A DNA stretch of 64,000 bases from Gamarada debralockiae (taxonomy: Eukaryota; Ascomycota; Leotiomycetes; Helotiales; Hyphodiscaceae), in assembly GCA_002803225.1 (NCBI GenBank), contig NXFV01002076.1:124001-188000 (forward strand), given 5' to 3'. The position numbers were made by a program, and so were the translations under genes. Positions 11,727-25,000 of the stretch are shown in pieces. Every line of letters begins with the position of its first letter. Position 1 is the first letter of the stretch. Below the pieces are notes generated by a model, which did not search any database, was not told the origin of the DNA, and was given only the letters and a program-made list of their open reading frames with translations.

Positions 11727-14700
11727 TTATTGTAGTGTGCGCATTTCCTGAAGCACAAGCTTGTATTGCTTCCTTTGCTTCGGCTTCCGCGTAATGAAAG
11801 TCTTCAACATCCCTATGTATTTTGCGAGACGGGGCAGGAGATATTGTTCTGATGTCCAGGCTATCGCAATATATCCTACGCCTAGGATAAGGATAAATGA
11901 GCGGAAGTTCCAGCTCATTGGTATTAATTGCATGAATTTCGCCAGCCATTCCGATGGGTCGAAGAGCATATATGACGAGAAGAGTAAGGCAACGACGATG
12001 GTGACCACGAATGGCACTGAGGAATGATTAGTAGTGTCCAACATATCAAAGAGTAATCCGCGTAAGGCTTACAATTTGTCGACATTGATTGTCGGAAAGG
12101 TGGGCCAATGCTCAAGACGATCGCTGACAGAATGTATTCATAACACGAAACCAGGAAAAGAGTGGTATTCTCGGAATTCTCGATGTTTGATCTGTTACGA
12201 TCGAGGTGGGGTGGTATGAACCTATTTGAGTGTAAGTCAGAACTCGGAAGCCCATGGTTTGAAGCAGGCTTACCAGGGTTGTCTCCGTACAGACTGAAAT
12301 CCAACAGCTTGGATTAGGATGCAAATGGCGATTTGGCCAAGTAGCGGGGTCAAGACCTTTCGTGAGACGAGATTTGCTGTTGGGCGCTTTCGACTCAAGA
12401 CGGGAAACGGACCAGTCCATCCCACTGCAATGTATTAGAGCTTATCTATCGCGACTGACTGGAGATTTCTTACTGAAGATGGCGATAGGAAGGATCAAGA
12501 GTAGATCAATAAAGAGAAACTATGCAAAGATTAGTCATTAAGATACATGTGCTGCGCGACGTAGGACATACCTGAAAGTCTCCCAAGTTTGATGCTGATG
12601 CGTAGAGAAAGCTGACGGATGTGAATTGAATTGCCGAGTACAAGCTCATGTATTTGAAACAACTGAAGCTTGTTACTAAAGCAGCTCGTCCCTCGCTAGG
12701 TGGTTGTCAGTAGAGGCTGTTAAATGCATGGGCAACAACCGTACCGTATGAGCTCAGGAACACATGTGATGTCAAAGACACGGCTGGTGAATGGAGCAGC
12801 AACTGACGCTTCCGCTTCCGAGAGTGAAATGCCGACATCCGCGGCCTTCAAAGCTCCGCAGTCATTGGCACCGTCACCACAGAATCCACAGCAGTAGTCG
12901 ATACTCTGGAGCTTCTCGACCAATTCATGCTTCTCATCTGGTGACATTCGAGCAAACACCTGACCACAAACAAGCATCCTTTTTAGTACTTCGGATGGAG
13001 CAAAGTCAATTATCCAACGAAAAACATCGCCGCTCACAGCCAAGGAGTAATTTCTGAGATTAGAAATATCGTAAGGTAGAGAAGCATCTCCTTCCGCAGG
13101 TGGAGGTAATGGCTGCAACATGTCAGAACGGGCTCACGAACTGATATAAAGGGACTAACCGTAAGTGTATGATCGTCAAGCGTGTAGATATTATTGTCTA
13201 TACTCTCCCAGGATAGGCGAGCCTTGGGATCTTGAGAGTCGCCTGAAGCCTGATCAGCGAAAATTAAAATACTTCGTCATTGGCCTTACCTTCTGCGAAA
13301 TGCGGGACGAAGCAGTGGGCTGTTTTGTCGATGAGATTACACTCTCTTGCAACGCTGATGGCGGTCAAAATATTGTCTCCAGTACACATAACCTTCCTTA
13401 TTCCGGCTTCAGTGAGCTCGTCGAGAACACCTGCAGTACTTGGCTTCAATTTATTCTCGAAGATGATGAACCCAATGAAGTCTAGTCCGTCTTCGGCATC
13501 TCTTCGCTCCATTTTCTGCACCTTAACCCAGTTCAACTTGGGGATATGTTTAGTGGCGCAAGCAATCACTCGAAAGCCCCTATGGGTATAGTAGGCGAGA
13601 AGGTCTTCATAATCACTGGGAACTATTCAGATTGTCAGTTTTTGTCATTCTGGCGGATCGAAGGTGGGAAACTCACAGCTCTCAGGTCTGCATATATCTT
13701 TCATGCATTCCGGAGCCCCTTTGACATACACGTCACAACCCGGAGACCCGAAGTTTCGGACAATGACGCTAGCTCTCCGAAGCTGAGACACAAATTCGAA
13801 CGATTTCAACACTCCTAGTTCGATAGGAGATCTCTGAGACGAGGAATTAGTCATTGGTTGTAGTAAAATCATGCCGTCACTAACGCTCGTATTTTGTGGA
13901 TCATCATTGTCGTCCAAATCATATTCCATTCCGGCAGGTGGCCTGGCAATCGACGGCGAGAGACCGCCTTGCTCTTCATCATCGGCATCGCCAGACCTTT
14001 GTTCCCCTTCTTCGAACGACCATCCGGTGAATTCGAACATTTTAACGTCCAATGGATCTCCCACAATCTCGCCGTCGACTACACGAAGTGAATGGCAAGT
14101 GGCCATGGTGTAAAGTGCCGCCTTGTGCGAATCGTATTCAACGGTAGGATCTCGCTCGTAGGCGGCTCCAGGGAGCAAGGATATTGCGTCTTGGAGGATT
14201 TCGCTAAATCTGTTTGACGGTTTCTGTGCCACACGAATGCCGAGAACGTCGAGACCATCTTCCGTGAGCGTTCCAGTTTTATCGAAGCAGATGATATCCA
14301 GCTTTCCACCTACATTGACACGTTGTGGACTGATGCAAAATATTTGCTTCTTCCGAAGGCGGGAGAGCGCGAAATTTGTCCCGATCGTCAAGGTCGCTGG
14401 CAATGCTGGCGGTACCACAATTGTGATTAGGTCCAACGCCCGGACAATGATCAAGTGCCATGCCAATTTCAATCGCACGAAGTTTACGAACGAGGCGACA
14501 AAACCAAGCATGGCAATGCCACCCATGACAGAGATGTATCGAAATGAGTCCCGGTAAAACTTGAAGCCAGATGGCTTAGGAAAGAGCATTGAGCGAACCA
14601 AAGCTCCTTTGGTTGTGTTAAAGCCAGTTCGTACAGTCATAGCAAGGGCCACCGCTTCATCGTCCTTGTCATCCTGTGGACGTCTTACCCGGATGATTTT

Positions 14701-16539
14701 GGTTCCGCAGAACAAGAAATTTCGTGCCAGTTCGGGTGCAATAGACGAAGCTCCAAGATTGAGAAGACGGAGTGAGTCATCTGTTGCTGGGACTTTGGAG
14801 ACAGGCACAGATTCGCCTACAAGGATCAGAATCTGCTTTCGGCTTCATTAGAGAGACTTACCAGTCAACATGCTCTCATTGACAATGCAGTCACCAGAAA
14901 GCAATATACTATCGCAAGGAAACTGAGTCAATGCTGGATCTGTTACTTCATACACATCTCCAGGTACAAGTTCGCTGGATGGAATGTAGCGCCCTAACTT
15001 GATCAGTATCCTAGATAGCAGCTGGGTGCGAAGACGTACAATAAGAGCTGCGGAGAACCCGAATGTCGCATTCAAATTTGGAAATTTCTCTGAGGCGTCT
15101 CATAGTCTGAGTAACAGTTAGTCGAAATTTCACGGCTTGCTACGAATTAGACACTTACGGATCGAGTTTCGATGAGAGTCGTAGTTATGCTCACAACGGA
15201 GATGAGAAAAATGCAGGTAGCATAGTAGTAATACTCGTCGACTGACCAAAGCAAGAGACTAGCGATTTGAAAGACATAGAATGGATGGAATGCCTGGTAG
15301 GCTCGTTAGCCAGGATAGCAAGATCGGAATGGAAGGGAAACCAGCCTCGTCAACAAGCAGTTGGGGAATTGTCTTCTGCTTAATGTCTATCATATTCTTC
15401 CCAAAGACACGTTCGCGGTTCTCCTTCTCGTCTCCGTCAATTCCAGCTCGAATTGACTTCACATCCGTCCAAGCAGGGTCCTTCCAGCTGTTGCAGAGCA
15501 CGAATTTGTCTTTCAAGGGATGGAATGAGAATCGCATGTATCGATAGTCGAGGATTCGAAGATCGTCCAAGACTGGGTCATCATCCTCGTCGTACGAGAT
15601 GATGTACTTCTTTTCAGAGGCACCAAAGACAGTCGATAGAGACCGTCCGTACTCATGGGATGCTACATCCTGGACAACAAACTCGCCCCATTGGTTCTAT
15701 ACGCAGTTTTATCAGCAAACCTCCTCTCAAAATTTCGCACATACGTCCAGCAAGCATCTTCGAGTGGCCTCGCCGGCTCAGATATGACAATATGACAATC
15801 CTTCAAAAAGTTTTGTGAGGGCAAATAAATGGTTGGATCTAACCTCAATGACAACCCAGCTGCATTCCCGCAATGGGGACGGTGTACCCACGAGGCGTAC
15901 CTGCCAACGAGGTAGCCACCGTAACAAAAGGTATCCAAGTCCACATGTGAGCACACAGATTGTTATATATAAAGCATACCCCAGTGTGCTCGTTCGAAAT
16001 CCAGCCACCACAATGGTCAAGTCCTCCGTAACAATATAGATTTTCTGGCTCGTCCGGTGGCCTCGGTCAAAGTTGCTCCCTTCTGTCCTTGCACTGTCCC
16101 TTCGAAGGAGGTGATCGTGTACGGAAGCTCTCGAGTATCCCGAGGAGGTCCGTCTAATTTCTTCAAGGTCTCCTGCTTCTAGATCAGCCGAACCGTCGTG
16201 CTCATACGCCAGCTCAGATTCATCATCCAATATGGCGCTATCGTCCTCAGAAGGCGGCAGATTCTCCTCCTCGTCCTCCTGGTAATAGGTAAAGCTTGCC
16301 GTTGAGTCTGCTCGTTCGCGACCCCGGTGCGCAAAGGACGAGGCACTGGTAGGGACACTCTCTGCCATTGGACCTCCAAACACTTCATCGTGTGCCATCT
16401 CCACATCATCCAGGAAGCTAGTACTACTGATATTTGAGTCTCTTCTGTACATTGGGCCGTATTGCCCACTCGTACGGCCATTTGTTCGAGAGCTGCTCCG
16501 CCGCCCAGTCTGAATGGGAACGCCGTTGGATTCGTCCAT
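11727..16539 (-). CDS. YPK9: P5B-type cation/polyamine-transporting ATPase (Ypk9/ATP13A2 family)
   Basis: Fourteen exons (minus: 16539-15844, 15696-15346, 15293-15159, 15106-15040, 14993-14862, 14816-13677, 13622-13290, 13242-13160, 13112-12745, 12695-12572, 12519-12474, 12424-12274, 12221-12073, 12016-11727) give 1354 residues. A long Ser/acidic cytosolic N-terminus precedes the membrane core. Signatures are MLTGES (about 458), PPALP in the fourth helix (about 597, diagnostic of P5B), the phosphorylated DKTGTLT (about 639) and [17 protein letters not shown]5B pumps sit in vacuole/lysosome membranes and human ATP13A2 exports polyamines; substrate here is inferred. Intron 15345-15294 keeps frame only with a GC donor (GAG|GCTGGT). 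Intron 1 is about 146 nt, longer than the rest. Bases 11811-12141 recur identically at 59017-59347. Confidence 0.93.
11811..12141 (-). repeat. 331-bp duplicated segment, source copy
   Basis: Within the last two exons and last intron of the P5B ATPase. Its reverse complement equals bases 59017-59347 at every position I compared. Identity breaks exactly at both ends: inside, ATGAATACATTCTG... to ...AAATACATAGGG; outside, the two loci differ at once. Confidence 0.95.
15294..15345 (-). other. Candidate GC-AG intron in the ATPase
   Basis: Read on the minus strand: GTTGACGAG|GCTGGT...GGCTAAC...CCTACCAG|GCATTCCATCC. The branch site CTAAC and acceptor are canonical. The only nearby GT (four bases in) would shift the frame and hit a stop. 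With the GC donor the protein reads [14 protein letters not shown], as expected in the family. Confidence 0.6.
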
Positions 16540-17118
16540 CTTGGCTCAGTCAATGACACGCTTTGCGCGTGTCCCAATTCCTAAGGGAAAATCGGCATTG
16601 CGGGTAATCCTGTTCAAGATTCGAAATTCTGATTTGGGTGAAGTCCTTATCGAATAGTGCTGCTAGATAGACCCTCTAAATCAATATGCGCGCACCCACT
16701 TTGATATGCCCGCGAGATCCAATATTTCAGCAAATAATTTTTTCTTGAAATTTATCCACAGTGTAGCACTACCCATTGAGGATTCTTGCAATCTGTTGTC
16801 AATTAAACATATGTTTAATTTGTAAAACTGTCTCTGCATAAAGAGAAAGAGCCCAACTTTTTCGTTTTCTATTAAGGAAGGCGGTGACCGCCGAAGAGGG
16901 GCTTACTTTATCAAACTAGAGCGAATTTTCGGCGAAGGAAAGAAAATAGAGCGCGCTAAAACTCAACGAGCCTGTCAACCCTTTGCCTCAACTCAATCTT
17001 TCTTCAACCACAATTTTGATAGAGTCTCTTGATCACCGTCACACACGACGCGATAGATCAACTTTTAAGATCATCCCTTTCATTTCTCTCAATCACTCTC
17101 CTTTCGTCATCCGTCAAG
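16540..17118. promoter_or_regulatory. Divergent promoter of the ATPase and NAP1
   Basis: AT-rich around 16735-16860, then a pyrimidine-rich CT stretch running up to the NAP1 ATG, typical of fungal leaders. No gene or repeat was seen. Confidence 0.5.
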
Positions 17119-18552
17119 ATGTCTGAAATTCCTAAGAAACAAAATATCCAAACCGCTCCGTATGTCAACGACAGCACACCAAAGATGAAAATCAAGAGAA
17201 AAACTCCAAGCTGACGTTTGAATACCAGTACTCCTCAAAATACTCCCGCCAACAATGCCCCAATCTCATCCCATGCTCAACAACCCGGTGTTGGCACAAT
17301 CAAGGAAGGTATGTTGATCACTTTTGCCCCTCACCGAGTTTTGCTTTCAATAGCTAACGTCCACTCCAGAGGAGTTTGACCGCGCTGCGGCAGCATCAAT
17401 TTTCGCACAAAATCCAAAGCTCGTCCAAATGATCCAGGGCAAACTTGGTTCTCTTGTTGGCCGTTCGTCCGGTTACGTCGAATCTCTCCCCGCACCCGTT
17501 CGTCGTCGTGTTGCTGGCCTGAAGGGCGTGCAAAAGGAACACTCAAAATTGGAGGCAGAGTTTCAAGAGGAAGTGTTGGAGTTGGAGAAGAAATATTTCG
17601 CGAAGTTCACCCCTCTGTATGAGAAGCGTGCCAAGATCGTCAACGGTGCCTCAGAGCCAAGCGAGGCGGAGATCAAGGCCGGCGAGGAGGATGAGGAACA
17701 AGATGAGGCCGAACCTGCGGAGAAGATGGAGGAGACAACATCTGATGTTAAGGGTATTCCAGAGTTCTGGTTATCTGCTATGAAGAACCAGGTTTCGCTC
17801 GCCGAGATGATCACAGACAGAGATGAGGCTGCTCTTAAAGACCTTACCGATGTCCGAATGGAGTACCTCGACAAGCCCGGTTTCCGCTTGATCTTCGAGT
17901 TCGCCGAAAACGAGTTCTTCACCAACAAGGCTATCACTAAGACTTACTTCTACCAAAATGAGAGCGGATACGGTGGAGACTTCATCTACGATCATGCCGA
18001 GGGTGACAAGATTGACTGGAAGACCGGCAAGGATTTGACTGTGCGAGTTGAGAGCAAGAAGCAGCGTAACAAGAGTAAGTCTCCAAGAAGTCATTACATT
18101 TAGGCTCTAATTGACACGATCCTGCAGACACAAAGCAAACCCGAGTTGTCAAGAAGACTGTCCCAACAGAGTCCTTCTTCAACTTCTTCTCTCCCCCTAA
18201 GGCGCCAACGGATGATGATGATGATGATGCAGCCAGTGACATTGAGGAACGTCTTGAACTCGACTACCAATTGGGTGAGGACATTAAGGAGAAGCTCATC
18301 CCCCGTGCTATCGATTGGTTTACTGGTGAGGCTCTTCAGTTCGAGGAGTTGGATGATGAAATGGAAGAGGGCGATTTCGAAGACGAAGATGACGAGGAAG
18401 AAGATGAGGACGATGAGGATCACGATGAGGATGAGAGCGACGATGATGTAAGCCTCCCTTTCTAAATCATTTATCAAAACAGGATCTGACTGGAATTTTA
18501 GGATGATGCAGCGAAACCAAAGCAGGAAGCCGCTGAATGCAAGCAGAGCTAA
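17119..18552 (+). CDS. NAP1: Nucleosome assembly protein NAP1
   Basis: Exons 17119-17159, 17229-17308, 17370-18074, 18128-18447 and 18502-18552 give 398 residues. The chaperone carries histone H2A-H2B between cytoplasm and nucleus and deposits nucleosomes. The dimerisation helix ([20 protein letters not shown]) leads into [12 protein letters not shown], then [12 protein letters not shown] and [13 protein letters not shown] of the NAP fold, with [22 protein letters not shown] near the end. An acidic tail of Asp/Glu runs (about residues 340-385) binds histones in the family. The start MSEIPKKQ is the first ATG after a CT-rich leader. Confidence 0.95.
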
Positions 18553-19188
18553 ATGGACAATGGCCTGCTCAACATCAACAACCCACAACCCTTTCACCAA
18601 CAAATTAACTCACCAAACCCGCAACCGCCGCTCCCTAGCTATCTTGTCCCTCAGATAAGACTACCTGCATTTGCATTTCGAATGCTCGGCGTAGAATCTT
18701 TGGGGTGGTTTCTATACTTTGCATAGGTGTTCACTACACAAATGATGATGCACTACTTTTTCGTGTCGCTTTAGATTACCCTAATATGCTTTCAGAGCCT
18801 TCCTCTTCTGTTTGGTTGTACGGCATCCTTCACGCATTTCTCTTGATCCAAATGGCAAAGTTTACATAGGCGTACCGTAGATGTCAAACGAAAAGTTTAC
18901 TGAATTCAAGAATGTTCCTCTCAACGTGAATGACTGATTGCGGACCTGTTATGACTGATCATTTAGCCCTAATATATTGTACAATATCGCCCCTGGGTGT
19001 TTGCCGATAGAAAAAGAGGGGGTTGCGGCCGGGAGTCGGAAGGTAAGGCTGAGAAACTAGCCTTGCAGATGATGAGGTGATTTGAGAGGCGAACGTGAAA
19101 AATCTGGGTTGACCTGACTCACAGAACCAACTATTTAATTTAAACAAACAGATACAGCAAACATTTTTCGAAGAACAACAAATCAATC
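18553..19188. other. Intergenic between NAP1 and SER3-like gene
   Basis: No gene recognised; NAP1 3' UTR and the promoter of the dehydrogenase are expected here. Confidence 0.55.
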
Positions 19189-20869
19189 ATGGCCAGCACA
19201 CCAGCAAAAGATATAGCCATCTCACTGGACAGACCTGACAGAGCTGTTCGCAGTCTCAGCGTCTCTACCTCTCCTAGCGCCACCTTCCATTCCCCGCCAA
19301 ACAGCTTTGGTGGGCAACTCACAAGAACCACAACCCGCCCAAAGCAATTGAAGCCTTTCGACAAGACAGATATGAAAATCCTGCTCTTGGAAAATGTCAA
19401 CCAGAGCGGCAAAGAAATCCTTTCGGGCCAAAACTATCAGGTCGAATCCTTGAAGACTTCTCTTCCAGAGGATCAATTGATTGAGAAGATCAGGTGGGGC
19501 AATTTCTTTGTTCATAGTCTCGAAGCCATGAAGACAACCAGCTAATTGAGGCACATGTAGGGATGTCCACGTTATTGGAATCCGATCAAAGACGAAGCTC
19601 AGCGAAAGAGTCCTCCGCGAGGCAAAGAATTTGATTGTGGTGGGGTGCTTCTGTATCGGAACCAACCAGGTCGACCTCGAATACGCGGCGAGGCACGGAA
19701 TTGCAGTCTTCAACTCTCCCTTCGCGAACTCAAGAAGCGTTGCAGAGTTGGTCATCGCCGAAATCATTGCCCTGGCCCGTCAACTTGGAGATCGATCAAA
19801 TGAGCTGCACAGAGGTACCTGGAATAAAGTCAGCGCAAGATGCTGGGAAATTCGAGGTAAGACACTTGGTATAATTGGTTATGGCCATATCGGGTCACAA
19901 TTGTCTGTCCTCGCAGAGGCTATGGGCATGTCAGTCATCTATTATGATGTTGTCAATCTCATGGCAATGGGTACCGCAAGACAGGTCCCTACTCTCGAAT
20001 CGCTGCTCAACAGCGCCGACTTCGTCACATGCCATGTTCCTGAGCTTCCGGAGACCAAAAACATGATCGGCGCAGCCCAATTCGAGCAGATGAAGGACGG
20101 AAGCTACTTGATCAATGCTAGTCGTGGAAGTGTCATTGACATTCCAGCTCTTATCAACGCTTCACGCAGTGGTAAGATTAGCGGTGCCGCTCTGGACGTG
20201 TATCCAGCCGAGCCAGGCGGAAACGGTGACTACTTCACAAACAGCTTGAATCACTGGGCAGAAGATCTCCGCAGCCTCAAGAACATCATTCTTACACCTC
20301 ATATCGGTGGCAGTACGGAAGAGGCGCAGAGTGCTATTGGTGTGGAAGGCAAGTCAAACTCCAATTATCAAGTCTGAGTGCGTCTAACGGCTATCCAGTT
20401 GGCAACGCTCTGGTCAGATATATCAATTCTGGTGTTACGCTTGGATCCGTCAATCTGCCAGAAGTCACTCTTCGTTCACTCACTCTCGAAGAGCGCAACC
20501 ACGCCCGTGTCATCTTCATCCATCACAATGTGCCTGGTGTGCTGAGAAAAGGTATAACCGTCTGCTGTGGGTGTTATAACTTTGCTGACTTTGAACCAGT
20601 CAACGAGATTCTCGGTGACCACAACGTTGACAAGCAAATTACTGATAACAAGGGAGATGTAAGAATCAAATCTTCTTCATTCAAGTATTGGTCTGTTGAC
20701 ACCCATAGGTCGCGTATCTCATGGCAGATATCAGCAATGTTCATGCCAGCGAAATCAAGGAGATCTTTGATAGCCTGGAGTCCTTAAGCTGTAAGTACAT
20801 CTGAACCTTCACCGCCGGGAGTCAAGCTAATACGAAGAAGCTCGCATTTTGACGCGTGTTCTGTATTGA
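19189..20869 (+). CDS. SER3: D-3-phosphoglycerate dehydrogenase
   Basis: Exons 19189-19493, 19561-20348, 20399-20551, 20600-20658, 20709-20790 and 20841-20869 give 471 residues, close to yeast Ser3/Ser33 (about 469). It oxidises 3-phosphoglycerate with NAD+, the first step of serine synthesis. An N-terminal extension rich in Ser/Pro precedes MKILLLENVNQSGKEIL. The Rossmann motif is GIIGYGHIGSQLSVLAEAMG, the substrate/catalytic elements are NASRGSVID and LTPHIGGSTEEAQ, and the C-terminal ACT domain ends SSRILTRVLY. Intron 20349-20398 uses a GC donor (GAAG|GCAAGT), required to join GVE-VGNALVRYINSG. The last exon is only 29 nt. Confidence 0.95.
20349..20398 (+). other. GC-AG intron in phosphoglycerate dehydrogenase
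   Basis: The donor is GAAG|GCAAGT, the textbook GC-donor context, with a TCTAAC branch site and a CTATCCAG acceptor. Splicing here keeps the frame and the conserved VEVGNALVRY; reading through meets a stop. Confidence 0.85.
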
Positions 20870-21903
20870 TTTCATTGACTTGGGAAAAGGAAAAGAACTT
20901 GCATTTGGGAGGTTTTGCATTCAACAGGAGTGAGGAGCGGCGTCATATTTCGGATTCCATGAATGCCTTCAACACAAGCAACAAATGGATAGAGAAACCA
21001 TAGAGATGCTTTTATTGATGTTGTTATGCTTTGAGTACCGTCTGAACATTTGTCTCGAAACAATAAGTCCATAAACTCCCGGATCCCCAATCCCTATCCC
21101 AGCTTGCGAGAGAGGTGTTGCACGGTTCACTTGGCCCACAGGCCCTAGACCATGTTAGTGGGCAGATGACTACCCATTGAAGAGGAAGCAGATATTAATC
21201 ACGAAGCTCCATAAATTGGCTGAGGCAACCTCGTTCAAAAAAGCGTGCTCTTGTTACTTACAGACCAGAAGGACCTTAAGACTCGGCAGAACTTGTTGAT
21301 TCGGATAAGTTGCAGGACCCTTCAAGGCCCTAAGTCAAAAACTCTCGATCATAGCATGTTTAGGTAATAGGCATCGCTTCCAATATAACATAAACTGAGA
21401 GCTCGTGATACTTCTAGCTTTGACATTCAACGCCACAGTTTGCACGTGAATGTTGAAACATTTTTACTTGAGGCGGTGAGCGCCAATTTTGAATGGTTGA
21501 GAAGGGGTAAGTACCGATGAGTACGAAATCATTGGTAACGGCGCGGATACAATCGTCCTGAGCAAGAGATACGTGTATAAATCGCCAAATCGGGATCAAC
21601 CTTTCTCTCATAATGATATCCAAAAAAAACATTAATTGATGTTGATACAACATCAAGATGTGATGAGAAGGCAAGCCTAAGAATAGGGGGCAAAGGGGCT
21701 AGCTGGGCACCCTTAAACGAAGATTTTAGCGTCCTCAGAAGCACGACCCCTGCGTCAACGCGACATTCAGCAGCGTGGAAATCTCCCTGTTTCTAGGAAT
21801 TTTGCAGTTGATAACCACGACGAACAGGACGCCTTCTGCAGAGGCCCATCTTCACCACTTCAACATTCGCTTCACTGCTTCATCCCCTTTCACAATCTTG
21901 TTC
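20870..21903. other. Intergenic upstream of myosin V
   Basis: About 1 kb without a supportable gene. It should include the dehydrogenase 3' UTR and the myosin promoter. No repeat or RNA gene recognised. Confidence 0.5.
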
Positions 21904-22008
21904 ATGCAGGGTGAACCTGCAACTCTCGCTTTCCGATTATTCTGCGAGTTGAAGGACGTTGAGAACAACGCCATAAGCACCCGTCGAGACAGCCTCGATG
22001 GCGCATAA
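21904..22008 (+). promoter_or_regulatory. Upstream ORF overlapping the myosin V start
   Basis: A 34-codon ATG-initiated frame ends with TAA at 22006-22008, eleven bases past the first base of the myosin ATG at 21998 and in another frame. If transcribed in the leader it would compete with initiation at the main start. Transcription of this segment is an assumption. Confidence 0.35.
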
Positions 22009-25000
22009 TTATGATGTTGGCACGAAAGCATGGCAGCCCGATCCTACGGAGGGATGGGTGGCATCAGAAGTTATCTCGAAGACCGTAGATGGCGATAAGA
22101 TCAAACTGGTCTTTGAGCTGGCAAACGGCGAGGTTTGTCTTCAACAGCTCCAGAAGCTATAAATTGCTTCAAACCCAGGATCTATCAGAGCTGACCTTCA
22201 ATCTTGCGACAGACTAAGATGGTAGAGACGACACTGGAAGCTTTAGCAGTGGACAACAATTCAAATCTGCCACCCCTGATGAATCCTACGATGCTCGAAG
22301 CTAGCGACGACTTAACGAATCTGTCACATCTCAATGAACCTGCCGGTATGGATATCAAGCGCCTGCTTCAAATACAATGCTGATAAATCTCCAAAGTTCT
22401 ACAAGCCATCCGGTTACGGTATTCTCAGAAAGAAATATATACATACTCCGGCATTGTCCTAATAGCCACGAACCCCTTCGCTCGAGTCGATTCCTTATAT
22501 GTCCCTGGAATGGTTCAAGTATATGCAGGGAAGCAAAGGGCAACGCAAGCACCGCATCTTTTTGCCATTGCTGAGGAAGCCTTTGCGTATGTCCGCTGGC
22601 CCAAGTGATGAATACATGCTGACCGAGGTTAGTGACATGCTACGGAGTGGAAAGAACCAAACAATCGTGGTGTCAGGTGAATCCGGAGCTGGGAAAACTG
22701 TCAGCGCTAAGTATATAATGCGATATTTTGCTACGAGAGAATCCCCAGATCAACCAGGATCAAAAATGAAACGAGGGGCGGAGGCGATGAGTGAGACCGA
22801 GGAGCAGATTCTTGCTACCAATCCTATCATGGAAGCATTCGGAAATGCAAAAACGACACGAAACGATAACTCCTCCCGATTCGGAAAATACATTGAGATC
22901 ATGTTCGATGAGAAGACGAATATCATTGGGGCGAAGATCCGGACATATCTGTTGGAACGGTCAAGGCTCGTCTTCCAGCCTTTGAAGGAGCGTAATTATC
23001 ATATTTTCTACCAGCTCGTGGCAGGAGCATCTGAGAGCGAACGCCAGGAGCTGGACTTATTGCCAGTGGATCAGTTCGACTACTTAAACCAAGGGAGTTC
23101 TCCGATTATTGACGGGGTGGACGACAAGGCGGAATTTGAGTCACTGAAGAAATCATTAACAACGATTGGTGTCGATAGCAGTCAGCAGTCGGAGATCTTC
23201 AAACTACTGGCTGCTCTGCTCCATCTCGGAAATGTTAAGATTACCGCATCGAGAACTGATTCCGTCCTGGCCGCCACAGAACCTAACTTGGAGAAAGCCA
23301 CTGCGATGCTTGGTGTGGATCCTGTGGAATTCGCGAAATGGACGGTCAAGAAACAGTTGATCACAAGAGGGGAGAAAATCACCTCAAATTTGACACAAGC
23401 CCAGGCCATTGTTGTCCGAGATTCCGTTGCCAAGTTCGTCTATTCAAGTTTGTTCGACTGGTTGGTGGAGAACATCAATCACGCTCTTGCGACAGATGAG
23501 GTTATTAGCCGGGTGAAGTCTTTCATCGGTGTCCTGGATATCTACGGATTTGAGCATTTTGCTAAGAACTCCTTCGAGCAATTTTGTATCAACTATGCCA
23601 ACGAGAAACTGCAACAGGAGTTCAATGCCCACGTATTCAAGCTAGAACAAGAGGAATATCTAAAAGAGCAAATCGACTGGACTTTTATCGACTTCTCGGA
23701 CAACCAACCCTGTATAGATCTGATCGAAGGAAAGCTCGGTATTTTGTCATTGCTGGACGAGGAGTCCAGACTGCCAATGGGATCCGACGAACAGTTCGTT
23801 ACGAAGTTGCACCACAACTACGCTGCGGATAAGAACAAATTCTACAAGAAACCTCGTTTTGGAAAGTCAGCATTCACGGTCTGCCATTATGCCATTGATG
23901 TCACATACGAATCTGATGGCTTTATCGACAAGAATCGTGACACGGTCCCGGATGAGCACATGGCCGTTTTGAGAGCTTCATCGAATAAGTTCTTGGGATC
24001 AGTTCTTGATGCTGCATCTGCTGTGAGAGAGAAGGATACCGCCTCTGCCACTTCCGCGGCCGTGAAACCTGCAGGCGGCCGCCGAATTGGTGTTGCCGTA
24101 AATCGAAAACCTACGCTTGGTGGCATCTTCAAATCTTCTTTGATCGAGCTCATGCATACTATCAACAATACGGATGTCCACTACATTCGATGCATTAAGC
24201 CAAACGAAAGCAAGGAATCATGGGTTTTCGAAGGACCTATGGTTTTGAGCCAACTTCGAGCTTGCGGTGTTCTCGAGACAGTCAGGATCAGTTGTGCTGG
24301 ATATCCAACAAGATGGACATACGAAGAATTCGCTCTGCGATATTACATGTTGGTGCCTTCATCGTCATGGACCTCGGAAATCCGGGATATGGCGAACAAG
24401 ATTCTCACCAAAGCACTTGGAGCCAGCAAAGGCTCCGGTCTTGACAAGTATCAGCTTGGTCTGACGAAGATCTTCTTCCGTGCTGGCATGTTGGCCTTCT
24501 TAGAAAACCTTCGGACGGACCGGTTGAACGACTGCGCAATCATGATCCAGAAGAACCTGAAGGCCAAGTACTACCGCCGCAAGTATCTGGAGGCCCGAAA
24601 TGCCATCTTGCTCTTCCAGTCGTTGACAAGAGGTCATTTGGCACGGAAACATGCTCAAGAAACTCGGAGGATCAAAGCCGCGACCACTATCCAAAGAGTC
24701 TGGCGTGGCCAGAAGCAACGGAAGAGCTTCAACGCGATTCGGAACAATGTTATTCTCGCACAAGCTGCGGCAAAGGGCTTCTTGCGCAGACGGGAGATTA
24801 TGGATACTCGACTTGGAAATGCCGCGGTAATGATTCAACGAACATGGAGATCAAGAAGAGCGATGAAAAGCTGGAGACAGTACCGGAAGAAGGTGGTCAT
24901 CATCCAGAGCTTGTGGAGAGGAAAGCAAGCTCGTCGTGGATACAAGAAGATTCGTGAGGAGGCACGTGATCTCAAGCAGATCTCCTACAAGCTGGAGAAC

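Noticed and set aside
15698..15843. Extra coding exon ([16 protein letters not shown]) in the ATPase
   Set aside because: Skipping it as a single 146-nt intron joins SWVVIE to NQWGEFVV, the family sequence.
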